Assembly: GCA_900542525.1 (NCBI GenBank)
Contig: UQNZ01000002.1
Coordinates: forward strand, 248,001 to 312,000
Direction: 5' to 3'
Origin: an uncultured Eggerthella sp.
GTDB taxonomy: Bacteria > Actinomycetota > Coriobacteriia > Coriobacteriales > Eggerthellaceae
DNA: 64,000 nt
A program made the translations under genes and the position numbers. Positions 42,496 to 51,235 of the stretch are shown one piece after another. Below the pieces are notes generated by a model. That model had not been told where the DNA came from and searched no databases. It worked only from the letters and a program-made list of their open reading frames with translations. Each line of letters opens with the position of its first letter. The first letter of the stretch is position 1.

Positions 42496-43599
42496 ATGGC
42501 TATCGGTATCGACAACATTCCGCGCACGATCGATCTGGTGCGCGACACCTCTCATGCGGCAGCGATCTCCGAGGGTTTCCCCGTGCTTCGCATCATCGAC
42601 CAGACGCAGTTGCCCTATACAGAAGAGTACCTTCATCTGACCGATTGGCGCGAGGCGATCGAGGCGATCAAGCAGCTGAAGGTGCGAGGTGCGCCTGCGA
42701 TCGGGATTGCGGGTGCAGCTTCGGTGGCGCTTTGTGCTGCGGAATTTTGTGCGACCAACGAAGGGGTCGCGCGTGATGAAATAAAAGATCCTGCTTCTTA
42801 TTTGGAGTTCATGCGGCAATCTGCCGAACGTATCGCTCATGCGCGTCCTACTGCGGTGAACCTGATGCATATGGTGGATGCGGCGATGGAACTCGTTGAG
42901 GAAGAGACTGTTTCAGGGTCTTCGCCAGTTGTTATCGCGGACAAACTCTATGAGTTCACCCAGCAGCTGATCGTCGAAGACGAGAATGCGAACAGGAAGA
43001 TGGGAGAGCTTGGCGCCGCGTTGCTTGAAGAAAGATCGAGTGTGCTCACCCATTGCAATGCTGGTAGCTTGGCAACAGCATTCTTCGGAACCGCGCTTGG
43101 CGTGATCTATGAGGCAGCACTGCAGGGCAAGATAGAGATGGTGTATGCAGACGAAACGCGCCCACTGCGCCAGGGTGCGCGTCTGACTGCGTTCGAACTC
43201 GCAAAAGCGCAGGTGCCCGTTACGCTGATCTGCGACGACATGGCTGCAACCACTATGGCGCAGGGGCGTGTTGATGCGGTGTTTGTAGGCGCCGATCGTA
43301 TTGCGGCGAACGGGGACACGGCTAACAAGGTCGGAACGTTGGGAGTTGCGATCGCTGCTGCTCGGTATGGGATTCCGTTCTACGTGGTGGCGCCCACTTC
43401 GACGATCGATGTGAGTGCGCAAAACGGTGAAGACATTCCCATCGAAGAACGTGCGGATTCAGAAGTGCTCGATCCACCTATTCCGGGTGTAAAGGTTTAC
43501 AATCCTGCGTTCGATGTAACGCCTGCGGACTTGATCACGGCTATTGTTACCGAAGAAGGCGTGGTCGCGCCGGCAGACATCATCTCTGTTGTTATGTAA
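42496..43599 (+). CDS. mtnA: S-methyl-5-thioribose-1-phosphate isomerase family protein
   Basis: Aldose-ketose isomerase of methionine salvage, related to eIF-2B alpha. The 367-residue protein has RGAPAIGIAGAASVAL (about 58-75), the catalytic Cys in LTHCNAGSLATAFFG (about 188) and the catalytic Asp in GADRIAANGDTANKVGT (about 267). Other methionine-salvage genes are absent in the window, so it may instead serve a 5-deoxyribose or DHAP-shunt type disposal of methylthioribose. ATG 42496 follows AGGGAG. It lies downstream of a MerR gene and may share its transcript. Confidence 0.9.
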   Translation: MAIGIDNIPRTIDLVRDTSHAAAISEGFPVLRIIDQTQLPYTEEYLHLTDWREAIEAIKQLKVRGAPAIGIAGAASVALCAAEFCATNEGVARDEIKDPASYLEFMRQSAERIAHARPTAVNLMHMVDAAMELVEEETVSGSSPVVIADKLYEFTQQLIVEDENANRKMGELGAALLEERSSVLTHCNAGSLATAFFGTALGVIYEAALQGKIEMVYADETRPLRQGARLTAFELAKAQVPVTLICDDMAATTMAQGRVDAVFVGADRIAANGDTANKVGTLGVAIAAARYGIPFYVVAPTSTIDVSAQNGEDIPIEERADSEVLDPPIPGVKVYNPAFDVTPADLITAIVTEEGVVAPADIISVVM

Positions 43600-43632
43600 G
43601 GGAAGCGTGCAGGGAAGCCGCTGCCCTATCAA

Positions 43633-43667
43633 AAGAGGGAAAGAAAGCGGATGATCCTTTCCCTCTT
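43633..43667. terminator. Bidirectional hairpin between mtnA and the DUF362 gene
   Basis: AAGAGGGAAAG pairs perfectly with CTTTCCCTCTT around a 13-base loop. The T-rich flanks are modest on both sides, fitting a shared terminator for convergent genes. Confidence 0.65.
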
Positions 43668-43708
43668 AGTCTTTGGTTTTCTCTAGCGTGTGGTATGTTG
43701 TTCTGCCT

Positions 43709-44596
43709 TTAGACCTCGATCAATTCGTAATCGGCGCTGCCATAGCCCAGGCGTAGTGCATCATCGATGATCTTCTCACCATGGCGTGAGGTGATGCGCT
43801 CGAGTAGGGTGTCGCGTCCGGGGTCGTCAGAATTGCGTACGGCGTCAAGGCATGCAGCATCGATAGCCACCGGATCGAGCGAGGCGAAGATGCCGATATC
43901 TGCCATGCAGGGATCTTCTGCTTCCGCGCAGCAGTCGCAATCGACCGAAAGATTGCAAGCGATGTTCACGAACGCGATGTTGCTGCCGAAGTGGTTGACC
44001 ACGGTCTCGGCTGCTTCAGCCATTGCCTCGATGAAATCATCCTGTTCGGCGTGCTTGTCCCAGAATTCGCCCTGGTTCAGGGTTGCTCCACCAGAGTGGA
44101 TGTTGACCTTGCCCTGGTTGGAAGCGCAGCCGATCGAAAGCTGTTTGAGCGCGCCACCAAAGCCACCCATCGGATGACCTTTGAAGTGAGAGAGCACGAG
44201 CATAGAAGCATAATTCGCTAGGTGACCACCTACGCGATTATCCTTCAGCACGCGGCCATTCTCGATCGGGAAGATGATGTCGGAACTCGGACCGTCTGCA
44301 TCCATGATGTCAACATCGAAATACTCGGTCCAGCCGTGTGCAGCCATGAGCTTTTCGTGCTTTTCGGTGGTATCGCGTGCGCCATCGTAGGCGGTGTTGC
44401 ACTCGACAACCGTGCCGTCTACCTCTTCGATCATGGGGCGCATGAATTCGGGATGGAGGAAGTTCTGGTTTCCCTCTTCGCCGGAATGGACCTTGACCGC
44501 AACCTTGCCTGGCAGCTTCACGCCAAGATGTTCGTAGAGCTTCACGACGTTTTCCGGGGTGATTTCTTTGGTGAAATAAACTTTGGATTTGCTCAT
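43709..44596 (-). CDS. DUF362-domain protein
   Basis: A 295-residue cytoplasmic protein of the DUF362 family, often associated with iron-sulfur or ferredoxin-like partners; its reaction is not established. Visible features are the N-terminal KVAVKVHSGEEGN, GGFGGALKQLSIGCAS, and a cysteine cluster CNLSVDCDCCAEAEDPC (about 205-221) that could bind an Fe-S cluster. The start is ATG 44596, eight bases after AAAGGAG; the upstream in-frame GTG overlaps that site. It diverges from the VOC-SDR pair, sharing the region that holds the GACAATC palindrome. Confidence 0.82.
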   Translation of the reverse strand: MSKSKVYFTKEITPENVVKLYEHLGVKLPGKVAVKVHSGEEGNQNFLHPEFMRPMIEEVDGTVVECNTAYDGARDTTEKHEKLMAAHGWTEYFDVDIMDADGPSSDIIFPIENGRVLKDNRVGGHLANYASMLVLSHFKGHPMGGFGGALKQLSIGCASNQGKVNIHSGGATLNQGEFWDKHAEQDDFIEAMAEAAETVVNHFGSNIAFVNIACNLSVDCDCCAEAEDPCMADIGIFASLDPVAIDAACLDAVRNSDDPGRDTLLERITSRHGEKIIDDALRLGYGSADYELIEV

Positions 44597-44737
44597 AAAG
44601 AACACTCCTTTCAGGGTCGGTTTCCCAGCTTACCATAAGCGACAAGGTGTTCACTAAAACGTAACCGTAATCACAGAACTGTAAAAGACACCTCGAAAGC
44701 GTATCGAGCATTTCGTAATAACCAGTAAGAGAAGTTG

Positions 44738-44757
44738 GACAATCAGCTAAGATTGTC
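44738..44757. promoter_or_regulatory. Operator-like palindrome GACAATC-N6-GATTGTC
   Basis: A perfect 7-bp inverted repeat in the divergent region between the DUF362 gene and the VOC-SDR genes. Size and symmetry fit a TetR-family operator. A TetR gene lies at the far end of the VOC-SDR pair. Confidence 0.5.
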
Positions 44758-44811
44758 TAGGTAGTGTTACGCTCGCAAGAGGGTTTCTAACAACTGAAGC
44801 AGGAAGGCATC

Positions 44812-45288
44812 ATGAAAGTTCAAGATCTTACTCTTACCGATGAACTACGGGACATCGTTCAGATTGGCATCATCACCGACGATATAGAACGCACCAAGAA
44901 AGGCATGCTTGAAGTGTTCGGTTTAGAGCCCGATGCCGGCGGTCATTCGGTGTACAAGAAATCGATCTATCGCGATGGCAAGATCATCGATGCAGAAGTT
45001 ATTTCTGCGTTCTATAACTTCTTCAATATCCAGCTCGAATTCTTGCAGCCAGTTGGCGACGATGACACGGTCTGGAGCGATTATGTGAAGATGGGGCAGA
45101 ATGGCCTGCATCATATTCGCTTCGATGTGACCGATAACGATGTGGTCACGAAACTCATGGCGGAAAAGGGAATCGATGTATGGATGGAAGGCGCTTCGCT
45201 CATCGATCCCACCGCGCGTTTTACCTACTACGATTCGCTCGATAAGCTGGGATTCATCGTTGAAGCAGTTACGCGTTCGAAGAATTAG
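44812..45288 (+). CDS. VOC-family (glyoxalase-like) protein
   Basis: A 158-residue protein with two beta-alpha-beta-beta-beta modules of the vicinal oxygen chelate fold. The first starts at DIVQIGIITDDIERTKKGM, and the second at GLHHIRFDVTDNDVV, whose His pair could be a metal ligand. Resembles methylmalonyl-CoA epimerase-like and glyoxalase-like members, but the substrate is unknown. It lies 11 bases upstream of an SDR gene and is surely co-transcribed, suggesting joint action on a small oxygenated metabolite. ATG 44812 follows GCAGGAAGG. Confidence 0.78.
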   Translation: MKVQDLTLTDELRDIVQIGIITDDIERTKKGMLEVFGLEPDAGGHSVYKKSIYRDGKIIDAEVISAFYNFFNIQLEFLQPVGDDDTVWSDYVKMGQNGLHHIRFDVTDNDVVTKLMAEKGIDVWMEGASLIDPTARFTYYDSLDKLGFIVEAVTRSKN

Positions 45289-45299
45289 GAGTTACTACG

Positions 45300-46106
45300 A
45301 TGGCGAAATCATCTAAACAGGTTGTTCTGATCACGGGCGGCGCAATGGGCCAGGGGCGCACGCATGCTGTTGCGTTCGCAAAGGCAGGTTTTAATGTTGT
45401 GCTCATCGACATGCTCGAACCAGAGAACGAGACCTTCAAAGAGACCATCGCACTGGTTCACGATGCGGGTGGCGAAGTGTTGCCGTTGCAGGCGAACATC
45501 TGCTCCACGCCTGAAGTTGAAGCGGCGTTCGCTCAGGCATGGGAAACGTTTGGCCGCTTGGATGTGGTGGTGGCCAATGCAGGCATCATCAATTTCGGTT
45601 ATACCTGGGAATTGAGTGATGAACAGGTCGAGAAGACACTCGCGGTGAACCTAGAGGGAACTTGGCGCACGGATAAATATGCTGCGCTCTACATGCGTAA
45701 ACAAGGCTATGGACGCATTATCAACATCTCGTCTGTGTCGGGGCTTAAGGGTACCGCGCAGTTGGCAACATATTGCATGACCAAATTCGGCATCATCGGT
45801 CTTACCAAAACGCTCGCGCTTGAGCTCCAGAGTGAAGGCCTGCCGATCTACTGCAACGTTGTGTGCCCCACAAAGGTGCGCACGCCTATGTGCGAAACGG
45901 AGAGCTACGTTGATTTCGTGAACTCAACGATGGGCAAGAGTTTCACCAACTGGCAAGAGATGTTCGAAGACGAGAAGAATCCTGGCGGGCTGAAGTTCCT
46001 CAATCCTGAAGACGTGACGGATATGGTGCTGTGGCTTGCAGAATCAGAGGCTGCTACGAAATTCAATGGTCGCGAGATCGTGGTCGATCGTGGTGCGATG
46101 CTGTAA
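45300..46106 (+). CDS. Short-chain dehydrogenase/reductase
   Basis: A 268-residue NAD(P)-dependent oxidoreductase of the classical SDR family. Cofactor motif TGGAMGQG lies at 12-19, NAG at 93-95, and catalytic Ser145, Tyr158 and Lys162 in SSVSG and YCMTK. Asp37 (VLIDML) after the second strand suggests NAD+ preference. The GQGRTHA stretch is reminiscent of mycofactocin-coupled and hydroxysteroid SDRs, but no mycofactocin genes are present here. Substrate unknown. It follows the VOC gene by 11 bases and has a good terminator. Confidence 0.88.
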   Translation: MAKSSKQVVLITGGAMGQGRTHAVAFAKAGFNVVLIDMLEPENETFKETIALVHDAGGEVLPLQANICSTPEVEAAFAQAWETFGRLDVVVANAGIINFGYTWELSDEQVEKTLAVNLEGTWRTDKYAALYMRKQGYGRIINISSVSGLKGTAQLATYCMTKFGIIGLTKTLALELQSEGLPIYCNVVCPTKVRTPMCETESYVDFVNSTMGKSFTNWQEMFEDEKNPGGLKFLNPEDVTDMVLWLAESEAATKFNGREIVVDRGAML

Positions 46107-46131
46107 GCTTTGCGGCAGTTAGTCAATGCGG

Positions 46132-46173
46132 GGCTGTTCCTTTCTTGCGTAAGGCAAAAGGAGCAGCCTTTTT
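46132..46173 (+). terminator. Terminator of the VOC-SDR operon
   Basis: GGCTGTTCCTTT pairs with AAAGGAGCAGCC (one bulge) and is followed by T5, overlapping the 3' end of the convergent TetR gene. Confidence 0.8.
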
Positions 46174-46810
46174 ATTGTGCAAGACGATCGAGGCACATCT
46201 CGACGAAGTTGGTGTATGCATCCTCGAAATTGCCCTCTATGGGCGGCAAGCCGGCAATACGCATAGCTTCAGCTACTTGTTCGGCGCAATTGAAGTGATT
46301 GAATAGCGCAGCCGCTTGATAGATAAGGCTCAAATAGAGATCAGAGGCTTCGTTTGCGCTGCACGAGAGGTGCTTCCGCAACAAAATGCGAATCGATTCG
46401 TTCATGAGTGCGAAGTTCTTCTTGAATTCAACGAGACGATCGAGCGAAGTGTTCGTTTCAATGATCGGGATCAAGATGCTTTGATAGCGCAAGAATTCTG
46501 GATGGCGTGCAACTGCGCAAGCCCACTCGCGCGCAAATTCAGCATTCGCGAGCTTCTTGCCTGCAAGCGAAGCCATAAGATCGTCGACCAAAGCGCGATT
46601 AGCGCGACTATGGAGCGCAAGGAATATCTCTTCTTGGGTTGCCGCGTATTTGTAGAGGTTAGAGCGTGACCAGCCTAGCTCTTTTGCGATGAGCCCCATG
46701 TTGATCTCGTGATAGGGCAACTGTGCGAATAGTGTTTCGGTTGCATCCATGATCGCGCTCATGCGTTCAGCTTTTTGTTGCGGTGAACGTGCGCGTTGAT
46801 AGTCGGCCAC
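46172..46810 (-). CDS. TetR-family transcriptional regulator
   Basis: A 212-residue repressor. The N-terminal HTH (about residues 15-60) reads MSAIMDATETLFAQLPYHEINMGLIAKELGWSRSNLYKYAATQ. The rest is a helical ligand-binding domain of unknown specificity. The start is GTG 46810, six bases after AAGGAGG. It converges on the VOC-SDR operon, and the palindrome at 44738-44757 in front of that operon is a possible target. The FUSC gene further right could also be a target. Confidence 0.85.
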   Translation of the reverse strand: MADYQRARSPQQKAERMSAIMDATETLFAQLPYHEINMGLIAKELGWSRSNLYKYAATQEEIFLALHSRANRALVDDLMASLAGKKLANAEFAREWACAVARHPEFLRYQSILIPIIETNTSLDRLVEFKKNFALMNESIRILLRKHLSCSANEASDLYLSLIYQAAALFNHFNCAEQVAEAMRIAGLPPIEGNFEDAYTNFVEMCLDRLAQ

Positions 46811-46880
46811 GTAAAACCTCCTTATTCATGTTCGCTATTCTATCAAAAGGCTTGCCGTGCTGGTGTAGTAGGTTGGGCAG

Positions 46881-48983
46881 TTAGTCTTTGAGGTCTTCTT
46901 CCAGATAGCGCATGGTTTCGAGGTCGTGCGTCTTCTCTTTGAGACGCTCGTTGGTGGCATCGATATGCTTGATGCGCGCGGTGGTATCAGGCGATGCGTT
47001 ATCAAGATCGTGCTGAGGCTCGTCGGAGAGCAGATCGTCATGCACGCGTCGCGGATCGAGCAGCATCACGGCGTGGGCGGCATCCATCGCGAACTTGTAA
47101 TTGAGCTGCAGGACGCGCTGAACATCATGTTTCAGCTGCTTGATCTGTGCAAGCGATTCGCGCCGTGAAGGGCGCTCTTCCCATTTGATCTCCTTCAAGC
47201 TAAGGCTATTCGCGAGGTTTTCCATGAACGCTGAATTCATGTGCAGGTAGTAGAGCAGTTGTACCGCACGCCACAGGTTAACGTGGCCGCGTTTGATGCC
47301 AAGATCGATCTGCGCGAGCAAGCGACCATCGATACGCTCCAGCTCGATGATCTTCGTGCGGATGGTCGTGGTTCGCTGCGTGCGCATGAAGAGGAAGATC
47401 ACCATCACCACACAGGTTGCTGCGATGATCACAAAGCCGAGACGGATAACGAGCGCCATGCCGAGCGACGCATCGGCGGAATAGAGTGCGGTGAGCGCCA
47501 TTTGTGTTCCAGCAGTGATAGAGACCGTTTGGCTGATGTTCATGAGTATGACCAGGTAACACAGCGTGACGACCGTTGGCATGAGAAAGGGGCTCGGAAT
47601 GAAATGCACAAAGAGTGCGAAGATCGCGATGCCAACGAGCGTGCCTATGGTGCTGTTCTTCGTTGAGCGTAGCGTTTCGTCGTTGTAGGTGTTCAGGATC
47701 GTGAAGGCTACGATCGGTATCCAGATGCCGAAATCGAGCCCGATCAGGTGCGTGAGCGCGATGTCGGCCAGCACTGCGATCGTTACGATGGTGGCGAGCT
47801 GAAGGGAGAAGCGCGTTTGTGTGTTCTTGAGGCTGATGTTGTCACGCAAGAAATGGTACCGATAGCGAATGCTCTTGAGGAAGGGAGTGGTTTCGTCACG
47901 TGAGAGGCGGGTGTCGCGTAAGGTGCGCACGAGCGCTTCAAGAATCGCATTCCATGATTCGTGGTAGCAGGTGGTGTCGAAGCCGCGACGTTCAAGGAAT
48001 GCTTCAAGCTCGCTCACTATCTCGGAGATGCGTGTGATCTTCTTGGTGGCGACTGCTTCGAAGACGGCGGCCAGATCGGCGAAGTATTCTCGGTTCTTCG
48101 ACGTGATACTTTGTGCATTCTTGGAAGTAGCGTGGATCAGGTCTGAGATTTGTTCGCAGCAAAGGAGCAGTGCGAATGTGTAGCATTGTCGGCCCGAGAG
48201 TATACCGCCTTGGCGCATGACCGTGGCATATTCGGTTTGCGCGTAATCTTGGGCGAGGGTGAACGTTCTTTCGGGTTCAACCTGCGTTTCGAGGGTTGCA
48301 GCAGAAGGCTGTGGCTCTTCTGTTGCGCCTGTGGTGGCTGATGGCGAATCATTTGTGAAGGCGGGGTTCGTGCTATTCGCCGGTTCGGTTGCAGATGCTT
48401 GTGCTAGGAGGCGGAGTTGAGCGGCTACATCGCCGAAGGCTTCGCGCATGAAGGCGCGATCGCGGGCAAATTCGTCGAGCTTGCCGGTCTTTCTCAGCAC
48501 GATGCGCATGAGATAGATAAAGGCGGTGGTGAGCGCGATTGAAAGGCCGAGCGCTGCAAGGCGTGGCAAGATCTCACCAGGGGTAATGGGGTAGATCAGC
48601 AGGAACAGGTAGCCGAGCCCGAGCCAGTAGAAATTACGGGGAAGGTAGTCATCGGATTGGGTGAGCGTGATGAAGAACAAGTAGCAAAAGCTCATGATTA
48701 CGAAGAGCACATCGTTGAGCCCTGCGATGCTCGCGCATACGCCCATAAGTACGAACCAGCAAAGACGCCACAGGTAGTTCGCGAACGAAAGCCCGGGGTC
48801 TTGGATGATAGCGCGCGAAAAGAAGAGGAAAACGATGCCGAGCAGTGCATCGGCTACGCCAAAGAGGTAATAGATGGTGAAGAAGAGCAGAACGAAAAAC
48901 ACCAGATAAGGAAGGGCATCAAGAAATTTTTCCTTTAAGCTGGCGAAGCTGAATCGTGCTTGTTGTTCCGTCTGTTCTTTCAT
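46881..48983 (-). CDS. FUSC-family membrane protein (putative aromatic-compound exporter)
   Basis: A 700-residue inner-membrane protein of the FUSC / YccS type. Two blocks of about six helices (about 25-165 and 400-535) are separated by a cytoplasmic region of about 230 residues with a Thr/Ala-rich linker (about 190-230). A helical cytoplasmic C-terminal domain completes it. Relatives are implicated in aromatic-acid efflux; this substrate is unknown. ATG 48983 has only a weak binding site. It lies downstream of the ferrochelatase gene and upstream of the TetR gene in the same direction but with sizeable gaps. Confidence 0.7.
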   Translation of the reverse strand: MKEQTEQQARFSFASLKEKFLDALPYLVFFVLLFFTIYYLFGVADALLGIVFLFFSRAIIQDPGLSFANYLWRLCWFVLMGVCASIAGLNDVLFVIMSFCYLFFITLTQSDDYLPRNFYWLGLGYLFLLIYPITPGEILPRLAALGLSIALTTAFIYLMRIVLRKTGKLDEFARDRAFMREAFGDVAAQLRLLAQASATEPANSTNPAFTNDSPSATTGATEEPQPSAATLETQVEPERTFTLAQDYAQTEYATVMRQGGILSGRQCYTFALLLCCEQISDLIHATSKNAQSITSKNREYFADLAAVFEAVATKKITRISEIVSELEAFLERRGFDTTCYHESWNAILEALVRTLRDTRLSRDETTPFLKSIRYRYHFLRDNISLKNTQTRFSLQLATIVTIAVLADIALTHLIGLDFGIWIPIVAFTILNTYNDETLRSTKNSTIGTLVGIAIFALFVHFIPSPFLMPTVVTLCYLVILMNISQTVSITAGTQMALTALYSADASLGMALVIRLGFVIIAATCVVMVIFLFMRTQRTTTIRTKIIELERIDGRLLAQIDLGIKRGHVNLWRAVQLLYYLHMNSAFMENLANSLSLKEIKWEERPSRRESLAQIKQLKHDVQRVLQLNYKFAMDAAHAVMLLDPRRVHDDLLSDEPQHDLDNASPDTTARIKHIDATNERLKEKTHDLETMRYLEEDLKD

Positions 48984-49190
48984 GGGATTTGATTATCGCA
49001 CCGAATCCCATACTGTTGCCTTACTGCAATAAAACTACTTGTTTATGGGGGCTTGCATCTTCAAGTCTGCAGGTGAGAGGCTGATGTGTGGTGAAGAAAT
49101 GGAGAAGAGGCACGTTGAGAGATTGAGGTAAATCAAACAATTTGACAGACGGCTTGCCAGGATTAGTGGGTTACAAGCAAAAGCAAGAGA

Positions 49191-50183
49191 TTAGTTTTCA
49201 GTATTAACGGAGTTGACGATATCGGTTAGTAGTTTGACGTGTGCATTGGTGTCATTCAAGCAGGGTACATAAACAAAGTGTTCGCTTTCGATTTTCAAGG
49301 CAGGGTCTTCACGCACTTGATGACGCAGCTCGATATCGATGTCGTAAAGCGTTTCGAGGCAGTCGATCGAAAAATTCGGAGCGACCACGAACAAGTGTCC
49401 GCGCGGTGCACCGAGTGCTTGAAGGGCTTTGGGAGTGAAGGGGTTAAGCCACGAACGTGCCTTATCGAAGCAGCATTGGAAGCCGATTTCCCAAGTTGTT
49501 TCACTCAGGTTTAATATGCGTGCGATTTCTTCAACGGTTGTGAGTGATGTTTGTGCATAAGTGTCACCAGCGCGGATGTCTTTCATGGGGATGGAATGGA
49601 AGGCAAAAAGCAGCTTATCACCTGATGCTTCATCAAAACCAGCTGCGCGGATCGAATCGGCGATAGCCTCACTATAGAGCGGGTTGGTACAGTAATCTGA
49701 GATCTCGCATATGCGTGGGTGCCAATCGAGGGCGGTAAGAGCGGCGTGTATCTTGTCGAATACAACGCTGGAGGTTGAAAGGGCGCTCTGGGGATAAAGA
49801 GGGAGGATCACGAGTTCCTCGCATCCTTGTTCGTGGAGCTCAGCGATAACCTGTGCGACGGAAGGAGAGCCGTAGCTCATGGCGGCGCGCACCAGCATGT
49901 CTTCAGCGTGCTCGTCAAGTGCGGTTTGTAGCTGCTGGGCAAGTGAAATCATGGTTGTTTTAAGAGGCGAGCCATTCGGAGTCCAAATGAGCTGGTATTT
50001 TTCTGCCGAAGCATTCGAGCGCTTGGGGAGGATAAAGGCTTGAAGGATGATCTTCCACAAGGGGGCGGGCATCGGGCAAATGCGCGGGTCTTGAAGAAAT
50101 TCGACCAAATATGCGCGTACGGCATCCGCTTCGGGCGCATCGGGTGTGCCCGTGTTCGCTATGATGATACCCCGTTTGCTCAT
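49191..50183 (-). CDS. hemH: Ferrochelatase
   Basis: Inserts Fe2+ into a porphyrin; in Actinobacteria the substrate is usually coproporphyrin III. The 330-residue length fits the family when started at ATG 50183 (MSKRGIIIANTGTPDAPE). Visible conserved parts are the N-terminal NTGTPDAP, AMSYGSPS, VILPLYPQ, FAFHSIPMKDIRAGDTYA with the iron-ligand His, and the C-terminal PNFSIDCLETLYDIDIE. A longer ORF to 50342 has no support and would place 53 odd residues in front. No other heme gene is nearby, so it may serve a transport or salvage step. Confidence 0.86.
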   Translation of the reverse strand: MSKRGIIIANTGTPDAPEADAVRAYLVEFLQDPRICPMPAPLWKIILQAFILPKRSNASAEKYQLIWTPNGSPLKTTMISLAQQLQTALDEHAEDMLVRAAMSYGSPSVAQVIAELHEQGCEELVILPLYPQSALSTSSVVFDKIHAALTALDWHPRICEISDYCTNPLYSEAIADSIRAAGFDEASGDKLLFAFHSIPMKDIRAGDTYAQTSLTTVEEIARILNLSETTWEIGFQCCFDKARSWLNPFTPKALQALGAPRGHLFVVAPNFSIDCLETLYDIDIELRHQVREDPALKIESEHFVYVPCLNDTNAHVKLLTDIVNSVNTEN

Positions 50184-50581
50184 GAAGTACCCAAGCTTCC
50201 CTTTGATATACGGCGCAGAAACTGAGGTTGCGCTAACTTTAGTTGAGTTGTTCTCTACTATAGCGAGTGCACATAAGGCTTGCGTCCAGTATTCGATGAA
50301 AGCGGTTTGCTCTGTGATGATCGTGACGCCTATTTGTTGCAAGAAGGTATGAAATCAAGATGAGGGCATTGCGTACTGGGCTTCATGGCGAATTCCCTTA
50401 AATGGCACAGACGGTTTAAGATATCTATTTGCATGGTATTATTTATACAACATGTTTTATTTATTATGGGCATAGCGTCGTTCAATTGAAAGGCTCCGCG
50501 CAAATGCGTCTTTCAGATAGAACACTACTTTGCTGCAACAGAGTTGACGAATAATACGATCTTGTTTGAAAGAAGTAGCAT
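50184..50581. other. Divergent control region of hemH and a TetR gene
   Basis: An AT-rich segment at 50400-50470 contains the imperfect palindrome ATACAACATGTTTTAT (50445-50460, 14 of 16 positions symmetric) and several possible -10 boxes. No gene is apparent. Confidence 0.4.
50445..50460. promoter_or_regulatory. Palindrome centred on AACATGTT, candidate TetR operator
   Basis: ATAcAACATGTTtTAT lies 120 bases before a divergently placed TetR gene. Position and symmetry suggest autoregulation. Confidence 0.4.
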
Positions 50582-51187
50582 ATGGCAAGACCGAAGAAAA
50601 GCAATCAGCCTTCCGTGCGCGATCGAATGATCGAGGCCTTTTGGCAGTTGCTCGAGGACAACCAACTGCACGAGATATCAGTTGGGATGATCGTGGCAAA
50701 AGCAGGATGTAACAGAGGAACATTCTACTATCATTTTGCAGACAAGGACGAACTCATGCTAGCGGCTCTTGGTCGGGAAGTTAAAGGGCTGCCCAACTGC
50801 ATTATTTCCGTTATAGCAGGTGATAATCCTGAGGCAGTTATTGAATCGATGATAGAGGGTCATATTCCGCGCCTTTCTCTTTTCATAGAGCAGGGCGGAC
50901 AAACGATCGTCGAGAAGAACCTCAAAAGCTACGTGATAAAGATCTGGTCAACCTTCTTGCTACCTGAAGGAGGAGAGCTTGACCTCAAATCGCGTCTTAT
51001 TATCGAACATACAGCGAGCGGCATATTGGGAGTTATCGCTTATTTCAGTGGAGAAAAGCGAGAAAAGATCGATACTATTCCCGTTGATTTTTTGATGGAT
51101 GCAGCATCAGTTGCGTTGGACCATGTTTGCGCTATTCAGCAGGTGAGCAAAGAAGAGTTGATCGCTCGCTTGAAGATGTATCGCTAA
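50582..51187 (+). CDS. TetR-family transcriptional regulator
   Basis: A 201-residue regulator with N-terminal HTH (RDRMIEAFWQLLEDNQLHEISVGMIVAKAGCNRGTFYYHF, about 11-50) and a helical ligand domain. ATG 50582 has AAAGAAG eight bases upstream. It is convergent with an MFS transporter gene only 48 bases away, a typical regulator-pump pair, and divergent from hemH. Ligand unknown. Confidence 0.86.
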   Translation: MARPKKSNQPSVRDRMIEAFWQLLEDNQLHEISVGMIVAKAGCNRGTFYYHFADKDELMLAALGREVKGLPNCIISVIAGDNPEAVIESMIEGHIPRLSLFIEQGGQTIVEKNLKSYVIKIWSTFLLPEGGELDLKSRLIIEHTASGILGVIAYFSGEKREKIDTIPVDFLMDAASVALDHVCAIQQVSKEELIARLKMYR

Positions 51188-51235
51188 TTCTCAAGATTCA
51201 ATCTGGCTGCTAGATAGGCTGAATTTCATATTTTT

